Shown here: in pieces, positions 8,014-15,355 of the stretch | Layout of the letters: the number at the start of each line of letters is the position of its first letter | Numbering within the stretch: the stretch's first letter is position 1 | Source: an uncultured Clostridia bacterium | GTDB lineage: Bacteria; Bacillota; Clostridia; TANB77; CAG-508 | Direction of reading: 5' to 3' | Assembly: GCA_934155165.1 (NCBI GenBank) | Contig: CAKPGS010000020.1 | Coordinates: 1-27,235, forward strand | DNA: 27,235 nt | Translations under genes and position numbers: made by a program | The notes under the pieces: generated by a model | Seen by the model: only the letters and a program-made list of their open reading frames with translations | What the model was told of the DNA's origin: nothing | Databases searched by the model: none

Positions 8014-8790
8014 TTACCAATCACTGCTCCAGTCTGATGAGCTTGAGTCCCATGATGAACCTGAATCCCAGGAAGAACTTGAATCCCAATCACTACTTGA
8101 ACTACTTGGTGCTTCATAGTAACTGCTATCCTCAAAATCATCAATTCCATATGAATTATAATATGAACTTGATTCATAATAATCTGAATGATTTTTCTCT
8201 AAGTCCTCTGGTACTGAATATGCTTTATTCCATCCTCCATAATCACTATATTCATACCAATCTCCATTTTGATAATAGTAATAATCATTATTATATGAAT
8301 AATAACCTCTATTAGGAAATACCGTACTAATACAAATAATGCTAATTAAAAATATTATAAAAATTACTATTACAGCTGGAACAAATTTATCTGCATTTTT
8401 CTGTTTTTTATTAATGTTATGTTGTTTTTGATTTACAATTTCTTCCTTTAATTTTATATATAACTCATTAACTCCATAGGCTTCATCTTTGCCTTCATAT
8501 CTAATTGCTCTTGTTCCATCATCTTTATTTTTGTATACAACTACATTTCCAGTTTGTTCATCTTTATAGATTCCAAAAGCTCTTTTTTCTGTATAATTTT
8601 TACCTATAAAAAATCTTGTTATATTTTCATCTGGTAAATTATGGGCAACATACCATTGTTTTAATTCTTCTATTGTTTTTGGTGCTTCATTTGCATTTCT
8701 TTGTAAATGGCTGTTTACAGCTCCACAATTTGAGCAACGTTCATCTGTATCATTTATATAAGCACCACAATAATCACATTTTATTTTCAT
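8014..8790 (-). CDS. Zinc-ribbon membrane protein with low-complexity tail
   Basis: A 258-residue protein of unknown function. Four cysteines in C5-x2-C8 and C19-x2-C22 form an N-terminal zinc ribbon. Residues 36-130 are a charged cytoplasmic part, 136-158 one transmembrane segment, and 160-258 an outside tail rich in Tyr, then in Ser, Asp and Trp, ending in short SSWDS-type repeats. With no signal peptide, the ribbon should lie inside and the tail outside, but topology is inferred. Shine-Dalgarno AGGGGAT lies 8 nt before the ATG. It is monocistronic, with its own promoter and terminator. The tail pattern suggests surface interaction or binding; no enzyme motif is visible. Zinc-ribbon-plus-TM proteins are common in Clostridia but mostly uncharacterised. 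Confidence 0.85.
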   Translation of the reverse strand: MKIKCDYCGAYINDTDERCSNCGAVNSHLQRNANEAPKTIEELKQWYVAHNLPDENITRFFIGKNYTEKRAFGIYKDEQTGNVVVYKNKDDGTRAIRYEGKDEAYGVNELYIKLKEEIVNQKQHNINKKQKNADKFVPAVIVIFIIFLISIICISTVFPNRGYYSYNNDYYYYQNGDWYEYSDYGGWNKAYSVPEDLEKNHSDYYESSSYYNSYGIDDFEDSSYYEAPSSSSSDWDSSSSWDSGSSWDSSSSDWSSDW

Positions 8791-8821
8791 ATTTTATCCC
8801 CTTGTGTATTTTATTTATTTT

Positions 8822-8850
8822 TTTATATCATAAATGATTTTTTTGTGCAA
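8822..8850 (-). promoter_or_regulatory. Promoter of the zinc-ribbon gene
   Basis: On the minus strand TTGCAC (8845-8850), 17 nt, TATAAA (8822-8827), about 30 nt upstream of the start codon. Confidence 0.7.
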
Positions 8851-8880
8851 GAAGATTTTTCTTATTTTTTCTTTATTTTA

Positions 8881-10137
8881 TTAATCTTCCAATAAAAATT
8901 CTTTTATATTACTTGCTGCATTTCTTCCTGAACGTGCTGCAAAGGCTACTGTTGATTTTGCTGCAGCTACATCTCCTCCTGCAAATATTTTTTCTTTTGA
9001 GGTTTTATTATTTGTATCTACCTTTATTTTTCCATTATAAGTTAATTCTAAGTTCAAAGAATTTACTAATTTTTCTTCTACCTTTGAACCTACTGCCATT
9101 ACTACATAATCTACATCTAAAAGATAGTTACTTCCCTCAATATTTACTGGAGATAGTCTTGCTTCACCCTCTTTTTTCTCTAACTTTGTTTTTATTAGTT
9201 CTATTTTTTCTACTTTGTTTTCACCTATTATTTGTACAATATTATTTTGAAATAAAAACTCTATTCCTTCTTTTTTTGCATCTTCTATTTCTAACTTTTC
9301 TGCTGGCATTTGTTCTTCTGATCTTCTATATATTACATATACATTTTTAGCTCCAAGCCTTTTTACAGTTCTTGCAGTATCCATTGCTACATTTCCTCCA
9401 CCGCTTACTGCAACACTTTTTCTTTCATAATTTGGATGATTGTTATATTCTAAAAGTTCGTTTCCTCCAAATACACCTTCTAAATTTTCTCCTTCTATAT
9501 TCATTTTGCTAGAAACATTTGAACCAAATCCTAAAAATACTGCATCGTATTTATTTTGTAATTCTTCAATAGTAAAGTCTTTTCCTAATTCCATATTTAA
9601 TTTTGTTTCAATTCCAAGCTCTAAAATTTTATCTACTGCATTCTTTAACAATTCTTTACTTAGTCTAAATTCAGGAATTCCATGTTTCATAATTCCACCT
9701 AAATAGTTATATTTTTCATAAATTGTAACACTTGCACCTTCTTTTGCTAAGAAAGCTGCACAAGTTAATCCAGCAGGGCCACTGCCAACCACAGCTATTT
9801 TTTTGCCTTTTAATTCATTAGAAATCTTAGGAATTTTCCAGCCTTCTTTAATTGCCATATCTCCTAAAAATGCTTCCATTTTTCCTATTTCAACTGGCAC
9901 CATAGAAACACCTTTTACACAAGAACCTTGGCATTGTTTTAGATGGGGACAAATTCTACCACATATTGGTTGAAGTACAGTGGTTTTACACAATAATTCA
10001 TATGCTTGTTTGAATTTTTCTTCTTTTATTAATTTTATAAAGCCTGTGGTATCGTTATGTAATGGGCATCCAACCTGACATGGTTTTGTAACACAGCTTT
10101 CACAATAATTTGCTTTTTCTAAAATTTCTTTATACAT
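8881..10137 (-). CDS. GltD-like NAD(P)H/FAD/Fe-S oxidoreductase
   Basis: A 418-residue flavoprotein of the glutamate synthase small subunit family, which moves electrons between NAD(P)H, FAD and iron-sulfur clusters. Cys12, 15, 20, 24 and Cys59, 63, 69, 73 build the two N-terminal [4Fe-4S] sites; the FAD site GSGPAG is at 118-123, the NAD(P) site SGGGNVAMD at 245-253, and the C-terminal FAD strand FAGGDVAAA follows. No glutamate synthase large subunit is in the window. The next gene upstream is an [FeFe]-hydrogenase, so an electron-transfer partner role for that enzyme is likely by context; HydDB-type classifications describe GltD-linked hydrogenases. Shine-Dalgarno AAAGGA lies before the ATG. 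It is separated from the hydrogenase by 532 nt of palindromic repeats. Confidence 0.88.
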   Translation of the reverse strand: MYKEILEKANYCESCVTKPCQVGCPLHNDTTGFIKLIKEEKFKQAYELLCKTTVLQPICGRICPHLKQCQGSCVKGVSMVPVEIGKMEAFLGDMAIKEGWKIPKISNELKGKKIAVVGSGPAGLTCAAFLAKEGASVTIYEKYNYLGGIMKHGIPEFRLSKELLKNAVDKILELGIETKLNMELGKDFTIEELQNKYDAVFLGFGSNVSSKMNIEGENLEGVFGGNELLEYNNHPNYERKSVAVSGGGNVAMDTARTVKRLGAKNVYVIYRRSEEQMPAEKLEIEDAKKEGIEFLFQNNIVQIIGENKVEKIELIKTKLEKKEGEARLSPVNIEGSNYLLDVDYVVMAVGSKVEEKLVNSLNLELTYNGKIKVDTNNKTSKEKIFAGGDVAAAKSTVAFAARSGRNAASNIKEFLLED

Positions 10138-10187
10138 TTTATTTTCCTTTCATAAATATAATTATTCATATTCTCTAATTATATTAT

Positions 10188-10342
10188 CTGAAAATAATTA
10201 AAAATAAATATTTCTCGGCTCAATGCGTTCGTTATAGCTTCTAATAGAAATTTAAACGAGCCTCTCGCAAAACGAGCCCTCATTCAAATTTAATAAGAAG
10301 CTATACACTCTCTCCAATCACATTCGAAATATTGATTTTTAA
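10188..10342. repeat. Palindromic element A, copy 2
   Basis: A 155-nt imperfect palindrome with 18-bp perfect inverted ends (CTGAAAATAATTAAAAAT and its complement) and the same TATAGCTTCT inner arms as copy 1. By eye it is about 95 percent identical to copy 1 (2399-2569) in the core. It is non-coding and lies between the hydrogenase and the GltD-like gene. Confidence 0.8.
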
Positions 10343-10396
10343 TTATTTTCAGATTTTAAATTTGTTAAATCTAGTATCTTTTCATTTTATGTATTT

Positions 10397-10423
10397 GGGC
10401 GGACAGAGGCATCCGCCCCTACA
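10397..10423 (-). repeat. REP-like hairpin 1
   Basis: On the minus strand TGTAG followed by a perfect 8-bp stem (GGGCGGAT/GTCCGCCC type, one G-T pair) with a 6-nt loop. It belongs to a family of 13 such hairpins in this window. Confidence 0.75.
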
Positions 10424-10471
10424 TCGTTCGACATTATTTTTTATAATATTTAGCAATATTTTTATATAACA

Positions 10472-10655
10472 TAATTATAATAAATTTATGAAATGACGAA
10501 TGCAATTGGAGTGTTATTAGAAATTGTTAAATTATAGCAAAGGAGGAAGCGATGGCTTGCGGAGCAAGAGCAGCGAGAGGCTCGATTGCTATAATTTTAC
10601 ACTTTCTTTTAATACGTAATGCCGCCGAGGAATTGAATAAATTTCATTATAATTA
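10472..10655. repeat. Divergent palindromic element A, copy 3
   Basis: A 184-nt imperfect palindrome with 10-bp ends (TAATTATAAT and its complement) and an inner AAATTATAGCAA arm pairing with the TTGCTATAATTTT side. It shares CGAATG, AATTGGAGTG and GCGAGAGGCTCG with the complement of copies 1 and 2, so it is a distant relative. Its right 70 nt recur at 15042-15110. It ends 15 nt from the hydrogenase stop codon. Confidence 0.65.
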
Positions 10656-10669
10656 TGTATTTTTTTATC

Positions 10670-12037
10670 TTATTTTTTTAATAAATAAGATTTGTCCTCA
10701 TATGTTGTATGTATTAATTTTTCTGCTATTTTTGAGTTTGGTTTTTCGTAAAATTCTTTGTATATTTCTTTTATTTCCGGATTTTTGTAACTTACTCTTA
10801 ATGTATTTTTTTCATCATCGGCATAAAGACTTTGTATTCTTTTGGCTCTTGTATCTATCATTTCTAATAGAGTGCTTTTTGGTTGACCTCCTCCTGCTAT
10901 ACATCCGCCCTTACAGTTCATTACTTCTACAAAATGATATTCTACTTCGCCTTTTTTTATTTTTTCTATTAATTCTTGTGCATTTTTCATTCCATTTGCT
11001 ACTGCAACTTTTACTATTGTTCCTTCTATTTTAATTTGAGCTTCTTTTATTCCTTGCATCCCTCTAACAGTGTTAAATTCTATTTTTTCTTGTTCTAAGT
11101 CTTTTCCTGTTATAAAATAATATGCCGTTCTTAGTGCCGCTTCCATTACTCCACCAGTATTTCCAAATATAACACCAGCTCCAGTTCCTTTTCCTAATGG
11201 TGAATCAAATTTTGTATTTTTTAAATTTTTAAAATCTATTTTTTCTTCTTTTATCCATTTTGCAAGTTCTCTGGTTGTTAATACAAAATCGTTATCCATT
11301 ATTTCTATGCCGTTAAATTCTGCAGAAGAGTTCATTTCTTTTCTTTTTATTTCATATTTTTTTGCAGTACATGGAGCTATTACAACATTTATTATATCTT
11401 GTGGATTTATATTTTTTTGTTTTGCAAAATATGTTTTTATTGTTGTTCCTTGCATACTTATTGGGCTTTTGGTAGTAGATAAATTTGGTATTAATTCTGG
11501 ATAAAATATTTCTACATATTTTACCCACGCAGGACAGCAACTTGTAAATTGTGGTAAATTTTTATTTTCCTTAATTCTGTTAACTAATTCCATAGCTTCT
11601 TCCATTATTGTTAAATCTGCGCCAAATGTAATGTCGAAAACATATTTTGCACCTAATAATTTTAAAGCAGTAACTATTTGTTCTTCTACATTAGTTCCTT
11701 TTTCTATTCCAAATTCTTCCCCTAAAGCAGCTCTAACAGCTGGAGCAATACTTACTACAACTGTTTTAGATTCATCTTTAATTATTTCTTTTAAGTGTAT
11801 ATAATCCATTTTTTCTTTAATTGCTTCTGTTGGACACATATTCGCACATTGCCCACAATTAATACAAATAGGCTTTCCAGTTACTCCTAAATCGTACATT
11901 CTACCTACCGTAATTTCGTTATTGCACACTCTTCTACAATAACCACATTCTATGCACTTTTTATCATCTTTTTCTATACTTATATTATCTTTTGCTATTG
12001 GTACAACTAATTCTAAATTTCCCATAAATTTCTCCAT
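10670..12037 (-). CDS. [FeFe]-hydrogenase, catalytic subunit
   Basis: A cytoplasmic iron-only hydrogenase, 455 residues, that evolves or oxidises H2. Two N-terminal [4Fe-4S] ferredoxin sites use Cys28, 31, 34, 38 and Cys58, 61, 64, 68. The H-cluster ligands are present: TSCCP at 165-169, PCTAKKYE at 222-229 and NCKGGC at 374-379 followed by AGGGQP. Two usual neighbours of the H-cluster differ: the Met normally before PC in loop 2 is Ala221, and the usual ACPGGC of loop 3 is NCKGGC. It is short, with no N-terminal [2Fe-2S] domain, so it needs an external donor such as ferredoxin or the GltD-like partner. It follows fabI by 6 nt. A second ATG at 12025 has GGAG six nt upstream and may be the true start (MGNLELVVPI); the ATG at 12037 has GGAG 11 nt upstream. 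Confidence 0.92.
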   Translation of the reverse strand: MEKFMGNLELVVPIAKDNISIEKDDKKCIECGYCRRVCNNEITVGRMYDLGVTGKPICINCGQCANMCPTEAIKEKMDYIHLKEIIKDESKTVVVSIAPAVRAALGEEFGIEKGTNVEEQIVTALKLLGAKYVFDITFGADLTIMEEAMELVNRIKENKNLPQFTSCCPAWVKYVEIFYPELIPNLSTTKSPISMQGTTIKTYFAKQKNINPQDIINVVIAPCTAKKYEIKRKEMNSSAEFNGIEIMDNDFVLTTRELAKWIKEEKIDFKNLKNTKFDSPLGKGTGAGVIFGNTGGVMEAALRTAYYFITGKDLEQEKIEFNTVRGMQGIKEAQIKIEGTIVKVAVANGMKNAQELIEKIKKGEVEYHFVEVMNCKGGCIAGGGQPKSTLLEMIDTRAKRIQSLYADDEKNTLRVSYKNPEIKEIYKEFYEKPNSKIAEKLIHTTYEDKSYLLKK

Positions 12038-12043
12038 TTTTAT

Positions 12044-12814
12044 TTAAACTCCAACAGATGAAAATCCACTATCAACATGTATAACTTCTGCTGTTATAGC
12101 TTTTGACATATCACTAAATAAAAAGCTTGAAGTATCTCCAACATCTTTTATTGTAATATTTCTATGTAGTGGTGCTTTATTTTCTACAAGTTCTAAAATA
12201 TTTCCAAAATCCTTTATTCCTTTAGCAGAAAGTGTTTTTACTGGTCCTGCTGATATTGCATTTATTCGTATTCCGCTTTTGCCCAAGTCTTTTGCTAAAT
12301 ATTTTATACTTGTTTCTAAAGCTGCTTTTGCAACTCCCATTACATTATAGCCTTCAACAGATTTTTCTGCACCATAATAAGATAATGCAACAATGCTTCC
12401 ATTATCTTTTAACAATCCAACTTCTTTTGCTATTCTTGAAACTGCTATTATTGAATAGCTACTTACATCTGTTGCATGTGCAAAGCCATCTCTTGTAGTA
12501 TTTATAAAGTCATTTCTTAAATCTTCTGTATTTGCATGTGCTATTGCATGTAAAATCCCATCTATTTTTCCATTTTCTTTTAATATTGTTTTAAAAGCAT
12601 TTTTTATAGACTCATCACTTGAAACATCACATGCATATGTTTTAGCACCTGGAATATCTTTTATTAATTTTTCTGTTTTCTCACCACTTTCTGGAGTATT
12701 GTGTGTAAAAATTACCTCTGCTCCATTTTCTATTGCAGATTGAGCAACTCCCCAGGCAATGCTCCATTTATTCCTTACCCCCATTATTAATATTTTTTTA
12801 CCCTTTAAAATCAT
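12044..12814 (-). CDS. fabI: Enoyl-[acyl-carrier-protein] reductase FabI
   Basis: The last step of each fatty acid elongation round: NAD(P)H reduction of trans-2-enoyl-ACP. At 256 residues it is a typical FabI. The FabI catalytic pair Y156-x6-K163 (YNVMGVAK), the preceding SYYGAEKSVEGY, the cofactor region MGVRNKWSIAWG and the C-terminal VDSGFSSVGV are all present. The x6 spacing separates it from FabG and other SDR enzymes. It is tightly packed between accA (13 nt) and the hydrogenase (6 nt), with AGGAGT eight nt before the ATG. Many Clostridia use the unrelated FabK instead; none is seen here. Confidence 0.96.
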   Translation of the reverse strand: MILKGKKILIMGVRNKWSIAWGVAQSAIENGAEVIFTHNTPESGEKTEKLIKDIPGAKTYACDVSSDESIKNAFKTILKENGKIDGILHAIAHANTEDLRNDFINTTRDGFAHATDVSSYSIIAVSRIAKEVGLLKDNGSIVALSYYGAEKSVEGYNVMGVAKAALETSIKYLAKDLGKSGIRINAISAGPVKTLSAKGIKDFGNILELVENKAPLHRNITIKDVGDTSSFLFSDMSKAITAEVIHVDSGFSSVGV

Positions 12815-12827
12815 TATAAAACTCCTT

Positions 12828-13622
12828 TTATTTAGTTATGTATTCTCCCATATTTCTAAATTTATTATATCTATTATTTACTAATTCTTCTTTAGAAAAT
12901 TTATTCATTTTATTTATATTTTTTATTATTTCTTTTTTTATATTTTCGCAAATATTTTCAAAATTCACATTATCTTCTCTAATTATTTTATCAATAACTT
13001 TTAATTCATACAAGTCTTTTGCGGTTAATTTCATTTTTTCTGCTGCTTCTTTTGCTCTACTTGCATCTTTCCATAAAATACTTGCATAACCTTCCGGAGA
13101 AAGTATTGAATATATTGCATTTTCAAGCATAAAAACTTTATTGCCTATGCCCAAAGCTAAAGCCCCACCAGAAGAGCCTTCTCCTATTACTATTGCTATT
13201 ATAGGAACTTTAAGCTCACACATTTTTAGCATTGAACTTGCAATAGCCTCTCCTTGTCCTTTCTTTTCTGCTTCAACTCCAGGATATGCTCCTTTTGTAT
13301 CAATAAATGTTATAACAGGTCTATTAAATTTTTCAGCTTGATTCATAAAACGAATTGCTTTTCTGTAACTTTCCGGATTTGGCATTCCAAAATTTCTTTC
13401 AATATTTTCTTTCGTATTTCTACCCTTTTGCTCTGCAATTACTGTAAAATTTTGATTACCTATTTTTGCTAAACCACATACTATTGATTTATCATCTTTG
13501 CAATTTCTATCTCCATGAAGTTCAAAAAATTCATCAAATATATTTTCTATATAGTCTAGTGATGTTTTTCTTTCTGGAGATCTTGCTATTTGAACCCTAT
13601 CCCAGGCAGTTAAATTTTTCAT
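12828..13622 (-). CDS. accA: Acetyl-CoA carboxylase carboxyltransferase, alpha subunit
   Basis: The alpha half of the carboxyltransferase, which with AccD moves carboxyl from carboxybiotin on AccB to acetyl-CoA, giving malonyl-CoA. The 264 residues are shorter than the E. coli protein (319) but usual for Firmicutes. Recognisable parts are WDRVQIARSPERKTSLDYI, the ELHGDRN motif, the FIDTKGAYPG strand and the oxyanion-hole glycines GEGSSGGALALGIGN. AGGAGA precedes the ATG. It leads into fabI after 13 nt, while the gap to accD upstream (345 nt) is filled with REP-like hairpins. Confidence 0.95.
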   Translation of the reverse strand: MKNLTAWDRVQIARSPERKTSLDYIENIFDEFFELHGDRNCKDDKSIVCGLAKIGNQNFTVIAEQKGRNTKENIERNFGMPNPESYRKAIRFMNQAEKFNRPVITFIDTKGAYPGVEAEKKGQGEAIASSMLKMCELKVPIIAIVIGEGSSGGALALGIGNKVFMLENAIYSILSPEGYASILWKDASRAKEAAEKMKLTAKDLYELKVIDKIIREDNVNFENICENIKKEIIKNINKMNKFSKEELVNNRYNKFRNMGEYITK

Positions 13623-13683
13623 TTAGATTTTCTCCTTTTAATTTAGATTTTTCATTTTGCATTATAAGATTTTTCTATTTTTA

Positions 13684-13713
13684 TTGTAGGGGGTCGGCGT
13701 CCTCGACGACCCG
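13684..13713 (+). repeat. REP-like hairpin 2 (opposite orientation)
   Basis: The only copy whose GTAG reads on the plus strand: TGTAGG then GGGTCGGCGTCC, tetraloop-like centre and complementary GACGACCC with one internal mismatch. Confidence 0.75.
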
Positions 13714-13803
13714 CATACTCAAATTGTCAACAGACCATTTTAAATTTCGAGGATTGCGACACCAAACAATTTATTTGTCATTTGTTACCTAAAATTTATT
13801 TTT

Positions 13804-13936
13804 AGGCGGACTTAAGGCGTCCGCCCCTACAACGTTTTACATTAATTTTTTTATACGTAATGCAACCGAAAAATTAACTAAACTTTATTATTTTTTATTC
13901 TATTTTTTCGGGTCGTCGAGGACGCCGACCCCTACA
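13804..13936. repeat. Composite repeat D, copy 1 (REP-like hairpins 3 and 4)
   Basis: About 133 nt made of a GGCGGAC/GTCCGCC hairpin ending CCCCTACAA (13804-13832), an AT-rich linker containing TACGTAATGCAACCGAAAAA (from 13853), and a GGGTCG/CGACCC hairpin ending CCCCTACAA (13908-13936). The whole block recurs at 14861-14994 with few changes. It fills the gap between accD and accA together with hairpin 2. Confidence 0.75.
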
Positions 13937-13967
13937 ACATTTGACATTAATTTTAATTATAATAAAT

Positions 13968-14813
13968 TTAGATTTGCAAATCATGAAATTCTATTAATTT
14001 TGAAATTGTGTTTTTTAATTCTTTTCTCTCTACAATTTTATCTATAAAACCATGTTCTAATAAAAATTCTGCTGTTTGAAATCCCTCCGGCAATTCTTCT
14101 CCTATTGTTTGTTTTATTACTCTCTGCCCTGCAAAACCTATCATTGCCTTTGGTTCTGCTAGAACTATATCTGCTATACTTGCAAAAGATGCCGTAACTC
14201 CCCCATAAGTAGGATCTGTTAATACTGAAATATATAATCCACCTGCTTTATTTAATTTAGATATAGCAGCTGTTGTTTTTGCCATTTGCATAAGCGATAT
14301 AATTCCCTCTTGCATTCTCGCACCACCAGATGTGCAAAATATTATAAGAGGAATTTTTCTTTCCATAGCTTGTTCTACAGAATACGCAATTTTTTCTCCA
14401 ACAACAACTCCCATACTTCCCATTAGAAATCCACTATCCATTACACATATGACAACATCTTTGCCATTTATCTTTCCAGTTCCACAACTTATAGCTTCTT
14501 CTATTCCAGTTTTTTCTCTTAAACCTTTTATCTTTTTTGTATAATCTTCTAACTCTAAAGGATTGCTTGTATCTATATTTAAGTCAAATCTTTTATATGT
14601 ACCTTCATCTATAATTGTTTCTAATCTTCTATTAATATGCATTCTAAAATATGCACCACAATTTGGGCAAATAGACATATTATTTCGAACATCTTCTTTA
14701 TATAAAATTTCTTTGCATTTATTACATTTAATCCATTTACCAACAGGAATATCAACCTTATTTTCTATTTTTTTAGCCGTTGGTTCTCTTTTTTTTATTT
14801 TATCAACAATCAT
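13968..14813 (-). CDS. accD: Acetyl-CoA carboxylase carboxyltransferase, beta subunit
   Basis: The zinc-containing beta half of the carboxyltransferase. From the ATG at 14813 it has 281 residues, the usual size. A zinc finger C30-x2-C33 / C49-x2-C52 is followed by the crotonase-like fold with the CTSGGARMQEG oxyanion motif and DPTYGGVTASFASIADI. An open frame extends to 14900, but its extra 29 residues are a read-through of a REP-like hairpin; the 14813 start has AAAGG seven nt upstream and begins MIVDKIKKRE, as expected. It works as an alpha2-beta2 complex with AccA, two genes away from fabI in the same transcriptional direction. Confidence 0.95.
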   Translation of the reverse strand: MIVDKIKKREPTAKKIENKVDIPVGKWIKCNKCKEILYKEDVRNNMSICPNCGAYFRMHINRRLETIIDEGTYKRFDLNIDTSNPLELEDYTKKIKGLREKTGIEEAISCGTGKINGKDVVICVMDSGFLMGSMGVVVGEKIAYSVEQAMERKIPLIIFCTSGGARMQEGIISLMQMAKTTAAISKLNKAGGLYISVLTDPTYGGVTASFASIADIVLAEPKAMIGFAGQRVIKQTIGEELPEGFQTAEFLLEHGFIDKIVERKELKNTISKLIEFHDLQI

Positions 14814-14860
14814 TTTTTGACCTTTCTTTATTATTTTAAATTCAACAATCTTATTTGTTA

Positions 14861-14994
14861 CGGGCGGACAGAGGCGTCCGCCCCTACAATGGTTTGACAT
14901 TAATTTTTTTATATGTAATGCAACCGAAAAATTAACTAAATTTTATTATTTTTTATTCTATTTTTTCGGGTCGTCGAGGACGCCGACCCCTACA
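14861..14994. repeat. Composite repeat D, copy 2 (REP-like hairpins 5 and 6)
   Basis: The second copy of the block at 13804-13936: hairpin 14861-14888 (GGGCGGAC, 6-nt loop, GTCCGCCC, CCTACAA), linker with TATGTAATGCAACCG, hairpin 14967-14994 (GGGTCG...CGACCCCTACA). It lies directly upstream of accD and is read through by its extended open frame. Confidence 0.75.
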
Positions 14995-15011
14995 TTTTTT
15001 ATTCTATTTTT

Positions 15012-15035
15012 GTGGCGGTCAATGACCGCCGCTAC
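15012..15035 (-). repeat. REP-like hairpin 7
   Basis: The stem GGCGGTC/GACCGCC with a short loop, followed on the plus strand by GCTACA (GTAG on the minus strand). A shorter member of the family. Confidence 0.65.
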
Positions 15036-15041
15036 ATTGTT

Positions 15042-15110
15042 ACAATTTTACAATTTCTTTTAATACGTAATGCCGCCGAGGAATTGAATAAATTTCATTA
15101 TAATTATGTA
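15042..15110. repeat. Half-copy of element A3
   Basis: These 69 nt repeat the right arm of the palindrome at 10472-10655 with a couple of mismatches, including TAATACGTAATGCCGCCGAG and the AAATTTCATTATAATTA end. The left arm is missing, so this is a solitary arm between hairpins 7 and 8. Confidence 0.7.
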
Positions 15111-15135
15111 TATTTTTATTTTATGTTTTCATTTG

Positions 15136-15163
15136 CGGGTCGTCGGGGACGCCGACCCCTACA
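15136..15163 (-). repeat. REP-like hairpin 8
   Basis: The stem GGGTCG/CGACCC plus inner CG/CG with one T-C mismatch, then CCCTACAA on the plus strand. It is almost identical to the second hairpin of composite D and to hairpin 12. Confidence 0.75.
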
Positions 15164-15200
15164 ATGTTTGAAATTAATTTTTCAACCATATTCTATTTAG

Positions 15201-15339
15201 AGACAAAATAATAATTAAGATTAAATTTCGCGAAGCAAGTGGGGACCTTTCCGGCATTCTTCAAAATTCTTTGAATTTTGTTAGAAGGACGTGAATGGGG
15301 AGCTTCGATGAAATTTTAGATTAATTTATTATTTTGTCT
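15201..15339. repeat. Inverted-repeat element B, copy 1
   Basis: A 139-nt element with 14-bp inverted ends (AGACAAAATAATAA and its complement), a second pair AAATTTCGCGAAGC / GCTTCGATGAAATTT, and an inner hairpin CTTCAAAATTC / GAATTTTG. It is non-coding. It lies 16 nt downstream of the accC stop and is nearly identical, in the same orientation, to copy 2 at 16759-16899. Confidence 0.85.
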
Positions 15340-15355
15340 TATGTTATAAATTTTA

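Noticed and set aside
8852..8889. Terminator behind the GltD-like gene
   Set aside because: GAAGATT and AATCTTC can pair over a loop of about 24 nt, but the stem is short and no T-run follows, so support is too weak.
10552..11034. Plus-strand open frame of 160 codons
   Set aside because: It begins inside palindromic element A3 and continues antisense to the hydrogenase; the product is hydrophobic low-complexity sequence typical of the antisense of AT-rich genes.
13684..15163. Possible CRISPR array
   Set aside because: The repeats differ in stem sequence, are irregularly spaced, lie in both orientations and have gene-length gaps; no cas gene is present.
15012..15200. Plus-strand open frame of 62 codons sharing residues with the frame at 10552
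   Set aside because: The shared residues come from the repeated A3 arm, not from protein homology; the frame lies wholly in repeats and has no ribosome site.
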